From contig CM075943.1 in assembly GCA_038030265.1 (NCBI GenBank), forward strand, positions 8,308,001-8,372,000: a DNA stretch of 64,000 bases. The letters are read 5' to 3'. Each line of letters starts with the position of its first letter. The first letter of the stretch is position 1. Positions 45,110 to 56,621 of the stretch are shown here, piece by piece. The stretch comes from Corythucha ciliata. Lineage: Eukaryota > Arthropoda > Insecta > Hemiptera > Tingidae. The position numbers and the translations under genes were made by a program. The notes beneath the pieces were generated by a model. It had not been told where the DNA came from. It was given only the letters and a program-made list of their open reading frames with translations, and did no database searches.

Positions 45110-46325
45110 CCGTGAATTAACGCGATTCTAACCTCCAGATCCTGTTAGAAGCCTGAAAAAAGGCAATGGTTCATCTGTTATTTTTGCCAGTGAATCTGCT
45201 CACAGGCGTGGTGGATCTTGCACAGAATCCCCCCCCCCCCATTCAATTCGTGAATGAACACTATTTGTAGCGTCGAATTGACATTTTTCTTTAATTTTAG
45301 GTGAAACTGAGTGCTTTTTCTCAATTCTACCTCGAACTACAGGCTATTTTCTTCATTTTAACCGAATAAAGGTCTCAAAAACCGTGAAATAACGCATTTT
45401 TGATTTACTATTTTAATTACGGCCAGCACTGGGCATCGCCTATAAACCGCGAATAGGTGCGTTCTTTCAATTTCAGCCGCAAAAGAACAGTTTTTCCTCA
45501 ATGTAACCTGTGAATGAACGCTATTTCTCAATTTTAGCCACGACAATTACACTAGTATCAACAAAAAACTGTGACAATTTTGCCAATTCATTTTCCCTCA
45601 ATTTTAGCCGCAAATTCGTGTTTTAATCTCAATTCTGCCTTGAGCAATTCCCCCCTTCAAATTTCAGCAGTGAAAAGGTCCACATAATACTCTTGTTAAC
45701 GAATTTCATTAATTTTGACCCGGACGTTGCATCGCGAACCTTCAAATAAGTAGTTGTTTTCCTCAATGTGCCTTAATTTTAGCCGAAAACGAGAACTTTT
45801 TCAAAAATGTGTGCGCTAAGTCGCCCTCTTTCTCGATTGTACCCGCAAACTTGCTATAAAAATGTATAAAAACAGTCAATTATCACTTTTTCGCAATATT
45901 CACCGAGATGTTGGTTTCAAAAACCACGAACTGGTGGCTTCTCTCAGTTGTACCTGCGTGAATGAGCTCCATTTCTCAATGTTAGCCGTGAATTGGCATT
46001 TTTCCTCAATTTTAGCCTCGATTTTTCTCAATTCTACATTGAACGCGCAATTTATTTTATCAATTTTAGCCGTAAAAAGAGCACTGTAAACCGTGAGTTA
46101 GCGCATTTTCATAATTTCGGCCCGGACTTTGGATCGCGAAACCGCACATTGGCGTGTTTTTTCAATTTCAACCGTGAACAAATGAGCAGATTTATTTCTC
46201 AAGTTCAACGTGAATCAGCGCTGTTTCTCAATTCTAGCCGTGAATGGGTGTTTTCGCTCAGTACTAGTCGGAAAATGTCCTTTTCATGGATTTCATCCGC
46301 GAACGAGCACTTTTTCTCAAGACGT
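45110..46325 (-). repeat. Degenerate ~29-bp tandem array, family 1
   Basis: Units reading TTTTTCTCAATTTTAGCC then GTGAATTAGCGC on the plus strand, about 1.2 kb, ending at the C14 run 46330-46343. The frames inside it (for example 45993-46415) follow repeat periodicity and are not genes. Confidence 0.78.
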
Positions 46326-46424
46326 GCCACCCCCCCCCCCCCCGTCCAAACTCTGAATCCGTGTGCATGGTTGGCTGCCCACTCCTTGATCATGGGGCTG
46401 GCTACGCCCCTGTAGCGGACCAAC

Positions 46425-46960
46425 ACTTGTCAAAAACGACGATTTTGCCCTTTTTTTCATGCGTGATACTAAACTCGGGATTCTCTGTTTTTCTTATTAG
46501 GATAATAATGTCTAAGGAGCTCAGCTTCCGTTGGAGGACCAAACTCTTCAGAAACGACGTTTTTGCCTCTTCTTCTCATGTTTTGAGGCGATTTTTGAAC
46601 TTTTGTATTAGGAGAATATGATGTGTTAGGAGCACGAATGCCAAAGAGTTTTTTCCTTCAATTGGTTGGGTGTGGCATGAAAAGGGCATAAAATTCCCAC
46701 GTGGTTATAAAACGTTCAAAGTGGGCCCAAATTGCTCTCGAGAGTGATATCGGAAATTCCTTGAAATGTCGTTCTTTTAACCCGTACAGAACGCTTAAAA
46801 ACGCACATCAATTGTAGTCATACGTCTGACCACTTTACGACCAAAATTCCTCCTTGGACAATCTCCTAGCACATTCTATTCTGGTGATCAACGGACCAAC
46901 ACTTGTCAAAAACGACGATTTTGCCCCTTCTTCGTTGCTTTTTTACTTAAATCTTGCATT
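46425..46960 (-). repeat. ~340-bp satellite-like repeat, inverted copies
   Basis: Contains ACTTGTCAAAAACGACGATT twice (46425, 46905) and, between, the reverse complement of the 33905-34560 unit, including TGTGGCATGAAAAGGGCATA and CGTACAGAACGCTTAAAA. About one and a half units. Confidence 0.8.
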
Positions 46961-47604
46961 AATTAATGCGACGATGACCGTCCGAAAAACTAAACCGTAG
47001 CTGGCAGCTTCCCTCAAAATATCGCGATTTTAATTAGCGGCTTACTAATTGAGCGTGCAGGTTGTTAGCGGTAGTGAAATCATCGCTTTGAGATCGTTTC
47101 AGTTCCGAGATTTCCATCAAAGTTACCGCGTGACGAATGTCAGCGTTTATAGTTTCCAAGTGTTTATAATTTTTAGCTGGGGGGGGGGGGTTCCTCTGCG
47201 CCTTTCATATCGAAATTTCTTTGATTGTTTCGTTTCCCTGCTTTAAACGCTTTCCGTAATGGGCGAAAAACACGAGCCATCCCCCCTCCCATTGTCCAGC
47301 ATTTGCTCCCCTCGCCACTCCACAAACGCATCATACCGAATTATGCTACGAATTACCTCATTGGCCTCTGCTTGTAGGCGAAAATCTTACCGACGAAAAC
47401 CGCCTGCATTTCGCAGAGTGTGAGGGCTCCCCCCCCCCCACCTGCCAATCGAGTACAACACTTTGATCTAGCAAAAGGCCGTGACACTATCTGAATAAAA
47501 CGCACTTGTGGCCTGTTCAATAACTTCGTCAACATAAATTAACCACACAGCATAATAGCGTTTTCCATTTGCACTATATATGTGCCCTGGGGCAGCTCAT
47601 TGTA
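46961..47604. other. Spacer, nothing recognised
   Basis: Non-coding; a G12 run at 47179-47190. The string TAGCGTTTTCCATTTGCAC at about 47557 recurs at about 52752 on the far side of the family 1 array and may mark a shared boundary. Confidence 0.4.
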
Positions 47605-48313
47605 GTGCCGGCCTTGGAAATTTGGCGCCCTCGGGCGAATCTTTTACCAACGCCTCCGTGAAGTTGCCTTCAGGAGCCACGAATTAATGTTTTTTTCTAC
47701 ACTTTATCACTTCTTCTCAATTTCATCGGTGAATCAGCGATTCGTCTCCATTTTACCCGCGAATTAACGATATATCTCCATTTCTGCCGTGAACTAACGG
47801 TTTTTTTTTTCAGCGAATTTGGGTTTTTCCTGATTTGAGCCACTATTACAGCCACTGATTATAGAGCGAATTAGCTCTGTATTTTCTAAGTTGTCTCCGG
47901 AAATCGCGACTTGCCATTTACTCAATTTACTTCTGTGAAATAACAAATTTTCTCAATTTAACCCCATAAATAGCCATTTTTCTTTATTTCAGCCGTGAAT
48001 TAGCGTTTCTCCTAATTTTAGCCTCCTAGCGAACCAACAATGAGAGTTTTGTTTCCCATTTTTCGCTGCGAATTAACTGAATAAGCGCATTATCTTCGTT
48101 TAGCCGCGGATTAGCGATTTGTTCTCTTTCAGCCACGGACGTCAGAAGTCACGACTATTCCAGCGCTTTTTATCAATTTTATAGATGAATTAGCAATTTT
48201 CTCTATTTTATTTGAGAATTAGCGATTTTTCGTCTTTTTAGCCGTGAATTAGCGATTCATCTGAATTTTGCAGTGAATTAGTGTTTTTCCTAATTTCCGC
48301 CGCTAATTAGTGA
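47605..48313 (-). repeat. Degenerate ~29-bp tandem array, family 1, left part (interrupted)
   Basis: A GC-rich head (GTAGTGCCGGCCTTGGAAAT) is followed from about 47690 by units TTTTTCTCAATTTTAGCC then GTGAATTAGCG. The array is split at 48313 by a retrotransposon and resumes at 52408. Confidence 0.8.
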
Positions 48314-48726
48314 GTCAAATGGGGTGGTTATGAGTTGACGCCGTGTATTTCATGGCGTCTTTTAAAAATACGGCACCATGCATTTTGGTGCAGCTAGCCA
48401 CTGACCACCCAACTCCGACCTCCAGCCTTCCCGGCGTCTTTGACGCGCCGTGCTGTGGCATCCGCGGCACGGTTGGCGGCCCTGTTACGGAGAATTCTCT
48501 TAACAAATGGAGGAGGGGTATGGGCCGTGTAGTGGCGAGGGCACGGTCTTAAAAGAACTCGCTACCAACCCAAGGCGTTATGCGATCCGTGCCGAAGGGT
48601 GCGTGACACAGGGTGAGCTGTGTATTTAACGGAGCCTCAGGGATACCAGGCGACCTCCCTGGGTATTAAGCCTTCCCACGTCATGCGGGGCTCTGCCGTG
48701 GGTGACTTTTATTTCTCTAGCTGCTC

Positions 48727-50119
48727 GTGGGACCGTTTATGGATCGCGATCGTTTTACATTGACAAACCCAGGGTTCATAACTCTGGAGCAGGTTGAGAA
48801 CGAGCTTCTCAGTAGCCCTCAGCCTGCTCAGCCCGGCACCGCGGAGATGACGGGGGAGACCACCTCAATGGAGGTGGTTGAGCCCGGAACCTCCGGTGGT
48901 GTCGCTGAGGGAGTAGTCTCCCTCTCGGCTTCGCCGGTATCCGGCGTACCCGAATTACAAGCGGGTCAGGGAACGGTATCCGAACCCGTCGATCCCGCAA
49001 CAGCGGCGCCGGAGACCAGGAGATCGCTGATTTTGACAAATACGTCTCTGGCCTGAACAGGGATCAGAGGCGACGCTTTTTGTGGCTGGTTCGGAAGAAG
49101 GGGGAGGAACCGGAAGCCGCCAGGGCGAGTGCTCTGCAGATGGTGGAGAAGAGGAAGAAGGGGAGAGCCTCTGCAGAGACGACTCCGGAGGGAGCCGTGA
49201 AAAAGAAGCGAAGGACGACCGCACAGGGTCCTTCGTACACCGGAGCGCTCAAGGGAAGGAAGCTTGGTGTGGTTCATAGAGACTACCCAGCAGTCCTCCT
49301 CTTGGACGACCAGCTTGAGGCCCTGGAAAGGAGCATTGAAGCTGCTATTGTTGCGCTGGAACCTAAAGCTGGGGAGGTAGTGCCCCAGTTTGATGGTCTG
49401 GTGCGAAGGAGGGGATGGCTATCCATCACCTGCGAGGACGACGGGACGGCTGTTTGGTTAAAGTCGCTCGTTGAAAGTATCGTACCCTGGGAGGGGGCAA
49501 GGTTGAAGGTGGTTGAGGGGGGTGACCTGCCCAAGCCCAGGGTGGCGGTTGCATTTCTCCCGAAGTGCGCGGATCTGGGGAATGAGCAAGTCCTTCAGTT
49601 CCTCGTGCGCCAAAATCGGGGGTTAAATGTGGGACAGTGGAAGGTACTGTCCAGGAGTGTGCCTCAGGGCACGCCGGCTTTGATGATGACCCTGCTCATC
49701 GATGAAGAGTCGGCGAAGATCCTGGAAAGGAATAATGTAGTCCACATCAGGTTCGGCAAGGGGACCATCCGGCCTAAGGCTCGGAAGGGGGAAGGATCAT
49801 CCTCCGGCCCCCGGCAGCAGCCGATGGAGGTGGATCAGGTAGCCGCTGCTGTGCGGGGTCCCACCCCCGCACCGCGGCAGGAAGAGCTATCTGTGGGAGC
49901 AGCGGTTGGCGCCACGGCATCCGGGCAGTCGACGCAGGTAGCTCCCTCATATGCTAGGCCATCGACTAGCAAGGCGGGGGAGAGAGGTGATAGTGTCGGA
50001 CCAGCGGGGGGTGAAAGAGTCCCGAAGGCGGCAGGTCGGGCACGGAAACCCCACCCTACTCCGAGTAAGGCGATGCTGAAGAAGCAATCGCGGAGTGGGG
50101 TACATAAGGGGAATAAGTG
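48727..50119 (+). pseudogene. ORF1 (gag-like) of the non-LTR element, one frameshift
   Basis: 48727-49056 (start MGPFMDRDRFTLTNPGFITL) shifts frame near 49010 to continue as DFDKYVSGLNRDQRRRFLWL and on to 50119. The product has an acidic Ser/Thr/Pro-rich N-terminus, a basic segment (VKKKRRTT), a folded central domain and a Lys/Arg-rich tail. I see no typical CCHC knuckles. Its stop is in AAGTGA, overlapping the GTG of ORF2 as in the other element. Confidence 0.7.
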
Positions 50120-52292
50120 ACCGCTACGGGGTTGCGCTTCCTCCAGGTGAATCTGCGTCGTGCGGCAGCGGCGTCGCCCGTCTTGAACAGGGTGTTCACT
50201 GGGGGAAGCTATGACGTCGCCATGGTTCAGGAGCCATGGGCATGGGAGAGGCAGGTCAAGGGCCTCTCTGCGACAGCAGGTAAGCTGGTTTACTGTAGGG
50301 ATGAGGAGCGGCCACGAACTGCGCTGCTTCTAAGTCCCGCAGTGAAATTTTTAACTGTGCCAGAATTTCTGTGCAGAGATTTGACAGCAGTCATCCTGGA
50401 AGCCAAGGACTGTAGGCGTGGCCTGGAGGTCCTGGAGCCGCGTCTCAGAAGGATATTTAGGGCAAGTTATGCATTATCGTACATACCGAAGGCATGGAGG
50501 GAGGTCAGGGTTGTGTTCATTCCTAAGTCGGGAGCAAACTCCTCGGCCCAGGCAAAGGCGTACCGACCCATAAGCCTCATGTCCTTCCTCCTTAAAACAA
50601 TGGAAAAGGTAATTGGCCTGGATATCAAGGACGGTTGCCTTAAAATTAAACCAATCCAGAGGGGGCAGCATGCCTACCAGGCGGGCAAGTCTACTGAGAC
50701 CGCCCTAAACGAACTGGTGGGTAAGGTTGAGAAATCTCTGGAGGCGAAAGAAACTGCGCTGGGCTGCTTCCTGGACATAGGTGGTGCTTTTGATAACACC
50801 ACCTATGACTCTATGGAGGCTGCAGTAAGGAGCAGAGGTGTTGATCCATCTTCAGTGAAATGGATCAAGGGGATGCTGGAATGCCGCGTCGTGACTTCGG
50901 GGCTGGGAGGGGAGACTGTTTCCGTGTTGCCCTCAAGGGGGTGTCCCCAGGGGGGTGTGCTCTCTCCTTTGCTCTGGTTGCTCGTGGTGGACGAGCTTCT
51001 CGCTATCCTAAAGGAGCAGGGTTATGAGGTAGTTGGTTACGCGGATGACCTTGCGATTCTAGTTAGGCGCAAATTTGATGATACCATATCCAGTAGGATG
51101 CAGGGTGCCCTTAACATAGTGCAGCGATGGTGCAGCAGGCATGGTCTCAGGGTTAACCCTGAGAAGACCACCCTTGTTGCGTTTACCAGGCGGAGGAAGC
51201 TGGCATTAAAGGTAGTTCGACTGAATGGAGAAGTGTTGAAAGTAGGAAAAGAAGTCAAGTACCTTGGAGTTACCCTGGATCAGGGGCTCAAATGGACCTC
51301 GCATATCAAGAGGGTGCTGAATAAGGCCACGTTCGCATTGTGGGCTGGTCGGAAAATGTTTGGCAAAACATGGGGTCTAAAGCCAAAAATGGTGTTGTGG
51401 CTGTATACAGCCGTTGTTAGGCCTATCGTCACCTATGGCTCACTCCTATGGTGGCAGAAGACGAAACAAGGGACAGTCCAGGCCTTGCTGAGTAAGTTGC
51501 AGCGCCAGGCCTGTCTTGGAGTAACGGGTGCTATGCATTCGTGCCCGACGGCAGCCATGGAGGTGTTACTGGACATGCCTCCCCTGCACTTTCATGTGCA
51601 GGCGACCGCATATATGGCGGCGGTGAGACTGCTGCGGGCGGAGTACGTGAAGCGGGGTGTCCAGGTTGGGCACTTGCGTGTTCTGGAGGAAGTTGCATGT
51701 AGTGAGGCGGCTGAAGTCGTTACGGATCTCATGCATGTGAGGATGGATTTTGAGAAACCCTTTAAGGTCGACATAGGCAACCGCGACCTTTGGGATAAGG
51801 GTTTGCCGAGGTTTAAGCCCGGCACGCAAGTATGGTATACTGATGGATCCCGATGGAGCCAAGTCTCGGGGTCACGAAGTCCTTCACGAAGAGGCAGGTG
51901 CAGGCGTGGTTGGACGAGAGGCATCGTGAACACTGGGTTAGACAACCAGGTCTCAGGCAGGCCACAAGCTCTTTGTCACTCCAAAGGGACGATCGGAGAA
52001 GGGCCTGATCTCTCTGAGCCGAGGAGACATCTTGGTGGGACTGCTAACGGGACATTGTGCCCTTCGATATACACTCAGACTAATGGAGAAGTCTGACACG
52101 GACATTTGCAGATTTTGCGACCTGGCCGTGGAAACAGCAGAGCACGTACTGTGTGAGTGCCAGGCTCTGGGGTGGTTACGCTTTCTACATCTTGGAAATG
52201 ATGCGCTTCAACCGGAGGACATCTCCAGGATGGCTACGGGAAATATCCTCAACTTCGTTAAGGAGTGGTGGTGGAGGACGCTTGAAAGCTAG
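50117..52292 (+). pseudogene. ORF2 of the non-LTR element with internal deletions in endonuclease and RNase H
   Basis: The frame 50117-52096 starts with an endonuclease N-terminus (LRFLQVNLRRAAAASPVLNR, QEPW), then drops most of the endonuclease and joins in frame to the RT (AWREVRVVFIPKSG, GCPQGGVLSPLLW, catalytic YADD). RNase H begins WYTDGSRWSQ and is then lost; the C-terminal knuckle region (CRFCDLAVETAEHVLCEC) continues in another frame to 52292. RT is complete, but endonuclease and RNase H are destroyed, so autonomous activity is unlikely. Confidence 0.82.
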
Positions 52293-52407
52293 CGTCTTTC
52301 TTGGCAGGGCAACCTGAGGGGACACCACAATAGATCTTATAGGTCGAGTTTGGTAGGAGATAGTTTCTTCTGGGCTTCCCTTCCCGTTTAATAATAATAA
52401 AAAAAAA

Positions 52408-52730
52408 AATTAGTGATTTTTCTCAATTTCATCCTTGAATTAGCAACTATTCTTACTTTTAGCAGCGAATTAGCGATTTGTTTCGCTTTTAGCTATGGAT
52501 TAGCGTTCTTTCGCAGTTCGAGTCATGAACTTGCCTTCAGAAGCTGAAAATTATCGTTTCCATACTTCTAGCCTCCAAGTAGCGCTTTTACGCGCGAATA
52601 CGTGATTTTAGCAGTTAAAGAGCGATTTCCCCCAATTTTCTGCCGTGAATTAGCCATTTATCACAATTTCAGCTCCAAATTTAGAGCTATTTTCAATTTT
52701 GGTCTGGATCAAGTGGGGGATTAGCCGCCC
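52408..52730 (-). repeat. Degenerate ~29-bp tandem array, family 1, right part
   Basis: Continuation of the 47690-48313 array after the retrotransposon, starting with the duplicated AATTAGTGA. Confidence 0.78.
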
Positions 52731-52904
52731 TCGAGAGGGGCGTGAATTGTAGCGTTTTCCATTTGCACAAAAATCCGAGGGGCGTCAAATTCCAACATTA
52801 AAAATCCACTGGATTTCTGTTGGCCACGGGCGGGCCTTTGTGAAAGGATGAGCGGGTCAATTCTTGGCCCTGGGTTGGCCACCCCTGCCCTAGGGACTCA
52901 TAAA

Positions 52905-53765
52905 AAATAGAAATAGATAAAAAAATAGAAATGGACGAAACCTCGTATATATCAGGGTTTCTGATCACAGGGAATCGGAATATCGAAACATATTTTCCAT
53001 CGGACGAGCCGTTGAAGTGGTTGCCCCCGTGATTCCGGCGATTTTTGCCACTTCGGCCCGTTTTCCGGGGCCACACGAATTTCCCTGTGGGCGGCGGCTA
53101 CGTTATTATCACCAGCCCGGGAGTCTTAGGAAAAGCCTCGGCGCAGGCGGACCTTGCTGGCCCACGCGTGGAGCGGAGAAATAATAGCGTGGACCTAGGA
53201 CAACGCGAAACGATCAGTTTTGGTCACTTTGAGGAGGGGGCGAACACCCCCTTAGGGGCTATTTGGTCTTGACCTCCTGCAGTTCTCAATTCAGCATGGT
53301 CGGAGGGACTCTTAACCAGCATGCAGCTTAAATCGAAGCATTTTGAAGAATGGTCCAAAACGCTCATTTTTAGCCACTTTAAAGGGGGGCTGTCGCCCCT
53401 TTAGGGACGTTCGCGCCGAAACCGCGGGCATTTATCATTTCAGCATTGCCCTAGGGACACATAAATCGCGTTTGGTGAAGATCGGAATACTTTGAGAAAA
53501 TAAGCCTAAAATTTCGCCCACCTAACCATGGGGCATTTTTGCGAAAATGGCCAAAAAATTGAAATAGCCGAAACCTCCCATATCAGGGTTTCTGATCACG
53601 GGGAATCGGAAAATAGAAACAGATTTTCCATCGGACGAGCAGTTGAAGGAGTTCTCACCGTAATTTCGGCGATTTTGGCCGCTTCGGACCGTTTTCCAGG
53701 GCGACACGAATTTTCCTGTGGGCGGCTATGTTATCATCAGCCCGGAAGTTCCAGGAAAAGCCTCA
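52905..53765 (+). repeat. Duplicated ~230-bp segment flanking the ~315-bp repeat
   Basis: About 52910-53145 and 53540-53765 share ATCAGGGTTTCTGATCAC, TTTTCCATCGGACGAGC and GACACGAATTTTCCTGTGGG (small differences). Between them lies 53205-53525, the second copy of the 44095-44412 repeat. The layout suggests a tandem duplication of about 615 bp. Confidence 0.75.
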
Positions 53766-54020
53766 ATTTTTGCTTAATGTTGAATCGCCATTTTTGCGGG
53801 CGTATGTGCACGTACGAATGAGCAGAAGATTTTTTGTGTACGTTTTTTTTTATGATTTGACAGATTCGGGGACTTTTGAGATTATTTTCAATTGTGAAGG
53901 CACAGCAATATGACTAATGCTTAAACGTAGAGCTCGAATAAATTGAATTAAATTGAACGTTGTTTAAATTTAAATTTAGCGTGTAGAAAATCGGAATTAC
54001 TCAATAATTTCTCTCATAAA
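53766..54020. other. Upstream region of the NME5-like gene
   Basis: No TATA box is obvious; the sequence is AT-rich. Confidence 0.3.
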
Positions 54021-54996
54021 ATGGCGAAGTCTGGCCCGGGGGAGTTCATATGCGAACCAAAAGTTCACTATTTCTATGACCAGCCACCTGAACCGTCGTC
54101 AGACGAAGAGTTCGACTACGAGCCGATAGATTTTTTCCATAAGGGTATTCACGGGGGCAAACCGGAGCCTCTGAGGATTTTTCAAAGAGAGGAACACACC
54201 CTGTGTCTGTTGAAGCCCTGCGTTTTCCCGCACGCGGCTAAAATAACACGCATAATCCGCCAAAAGGGATTCACCATTTTAAAGGCAAGTCCTATTCATA
54301 CTCTTGAAATCGCCGCCCGAGATTTGACGGTATTTCTTTCTCCCTTCCTTCCATAACCAACACCTCTTTCCACGGCAGAGACGAGTCGTGACGTTATTTC
54401 CAGAACAAGCGGCCGCATTTTACACAGAACACTACGGTCGGGCGTGGTTCCCAAAAACCATGCTCCGTATGAGCGAAGGACCAGTTGTAGCGATGATTCT
54501 CGCCAAAGAGAACGCCGTCGAGGATTTCAAAATATTAGTCGGCCCGGTGAGCGTGGAAAAGGCTCGACAAGAAGATCCGTTCAGTTTGAGAGCTCAATTC
54601 GGTCTCAAGGGTGACCTGTCGACGAATGGCATTCATGCGAGTGACTCCGTGAAAAACGCCAAAAAAGAGATTCTATTCTTTTTCAAGCACGGTAAACTCC
54701 CCCGTCACTTCACTAAAATCAAGGGCCCCAATATCTTGTCGGTTTTTTGTTCATTCGTAGCGAATCCTGAACCTCTTCAAAGTGTTCAAGACAAAATGGA
54801 TTACATAGAAGAGAATTTCGAATCAATTCTGCTGGACGGTCTGACACAGTTGTGTAAGATTAGACCGATCAATCCGGCGATTTGGCTGAAAAATTACCTC
54901 GCGGCGAATGAATCCGCCAAGCCTATGATAGCCATGCCTGAATGGCCACCTGTTGACAAGAAAGAGATTGACATTCCAGACGATATCATTTGCTGA
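54021..54996 (+). CDS. NME5: NME5-like nucleoside diphosphate kinase with C-terminal Dpy-30-like region (two exons)
   Basis: NME5 proteins belong to the divergent NDPK group associated with ciliary axonemes/radial spokes. Exons 54021-54284 and 54379-54996 give 293 residues. A 60-residue acidic N-terminal extension precedes the NDPK domain (HTLCLLKPCVFPHAAKITR, FTILKRRVVTLFPEQAAAFY, MSEGPVVAMILAKENAVEDF, FSLRAQFG, NGIHASDS). The catalytic-His position (NxxHxSDS) is kept as NGIHASDS. The C-terminus (ILLDGLTQLCKIRPINPAIW) matches the Dpy-30 motif of NME5. The 94-bp intron has a GC donor (AAG|GCAAGT) and an AG acceptor; only this donor keeps the frame. Human NME5 (about 212 residues) lacks the long N-terminal extension. 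Confidence 0.9.
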
Positions 54997-55057
54997 CACT
55001 TGAACATTTCAACATATTTTCGCTTGCCTTTTATCATATTTTGGTTTTATTTTCTAA

Positions 55058-55063
55058 AATAAA
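55058..55063 (+). terminator. Poly(A) signal of the NME5-like gene
   Basis: AATAAA 62 bp after the stop codon. Confidence 0.6.
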
Positions 55064-55499
55064 CCTTTTGATTCGGTTGTTTTTTTTTGCATTAACAAGC
55101 AGGATGGACAGCACTTAGAAGGCTCGAAGTTTCGTGGCTCACAGACGCAGCACAACACCAGGAAAAAAGTACAGCGGAATATAATAAATATGGTGAACTT
55201 GTGGGGAGGCTCATCCTCTCCCCTCCCCCTCACACCTATTAACGAGTTAGTTTGGTCCATTATACACATCTCGGTCTCTCAAGGGCTGTCAATAATGGAG
55301 ACACGAACTTTCCAATGGGTGGGCGGGACGGGATTTGGACTTTTGGAGACCAAGGTCAAACGATTTTTGCGTACCCCAAAAATTTACTTGTATACAATTT
55401 TGTTAACATGACTAATCGAAAGAATTCTTTCAATTACACGATTACAGTAATAAAAATTTTACGAAAATACTAAAATAAACATTGCTTTAATAATAATAT

Positions 55500-56621
55500 C
55501 GGAAAAGAGCCAAGTTTTTTTATTTATTATTCTTCAAATTTAAAAACCAACGACTTACATGTTTTTTTTTTTTTACCCGAGGGTGACGCGGAGTCTTCGT
55601 GCAGTAAAATTAGTAAGAAAAAGGGAGTTCAATTCGAAAATTAGCTCAGTTCCGCTATTAATGATAACGTTCACGTAGAAACACTCGAAACAAAACGTAG
55701 GCGATAACATGCCTACTAATACCCTTTTTGTGTGTATATGTTGAGTAATACTTGGGACGAGAACGCTCGGAAAAACTAAACGAAATAACACAAGACGTGG
55801 TTGTGTTGGTGGTGGGGGGGGGGGGAGAATCAGACGTCTTGTTAAGTACTAAACCAGCCACCCTAGCGAATTTATAGACAATTTGAGCCGATTTTTCCGC
55901 CTCTCTCCTTAAGAAGAATAGACTTGTGTTTTGGGTGGGGGGAGGGTTGGAGATGTTCGCCGGAACAATATTAAAAAACTACTTGGCTATTTAAGTAACA
56001 GTCTACTAAAATACATTAATAGCAGAATACTCTTTTTTTTTTTTTTCGAGAGAAGTCGGTCGTAGAAAATTATAAATTCTACTGAAAATATACTAAATCT
56101 AGTAATAAGGTCACTTCATTTCTGCAGTCGAGATATACATAAATATATTTTTACACTAAAATAAAGTTAAACTCTGCTGGAATGTAGAACACGCTTTTTA
56201 TAAACACTTTTTTCTCGGGGTGGGATTGAAGATTAAAAAACAGTATTGACTACTTAATACAAAAAATAACCTGCCCATTTTCAAAAATTTTTAACAATAA
56301 ATTTATAACTTGACCTGCGTTGAAAAAACTAATTAACAAAAAATAACAATTCATTAACGACGGGAATAAACAAAGGACCTCTACTCCAAAAAACGGCGAT
56401 TCTGACTTGGGAGCTGTGGGGGGGGGGGATGCATGACCGGTGAAGGGTTGCGGGTTCAGAATTTGGAAATAAAAGATGCTTATACTGATAACAAAAATGC
56501 ATAAAGCTGACGTTTTGGAAGAATCAGCGCTTCCTACCAATGTTCCCGTAGAAATTTAAACAATAAGAAAAATGCCACAAGGGGAACTTATGACGCGTAA
56601 ATTGACGACAAAAAACAAAAT
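55500..56621 (-). other. Probable moesin 3'UTR
   Basis: Non-coding stretch between the convergent NME5-like and moesin genes. TTTATT near 55516 (AATAAA on the minus strand) is a candidate moesin poly(A) signal, implying a 3'UTR of about 1.1 kb. It holds G runs at 55814-55825 and near 56418. Frames here have no domains. Confidence 0.45.

Larger units (their letters stand above)
48314..52407 (+). mobile_element. Non-LTR retrotransposon inserted in the family 1 array
   Basis: AATTAGTGA is duplicated at 48305-48313 and 52408-52416, and both sides belong to the same tandem array. The 3' end is AATAATAATAA plus an A tract. About 420 bp of 5'UTR, ORF1 and an internally deleted ORF2 are present, so this is 5'-complete or nearly so but missing internal segments. 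Confidence 0.88.

Noticed and set aside
45993..46415. Plus-strand open frame of 140 residues with phenylalanine-rich repeats
   Set aside because: The peptide periodicity mirrors the family 1 DNA units; stop-poor because the unit happens to avoid stops in that frame.
48343..48552. Short frame in the 5'UTR of the second non-LTR element
   Set aside because: It lies in the element's GC-rich 5'UTR, has no similarity to retrotransposon proteins and is matched by a complementary frame.
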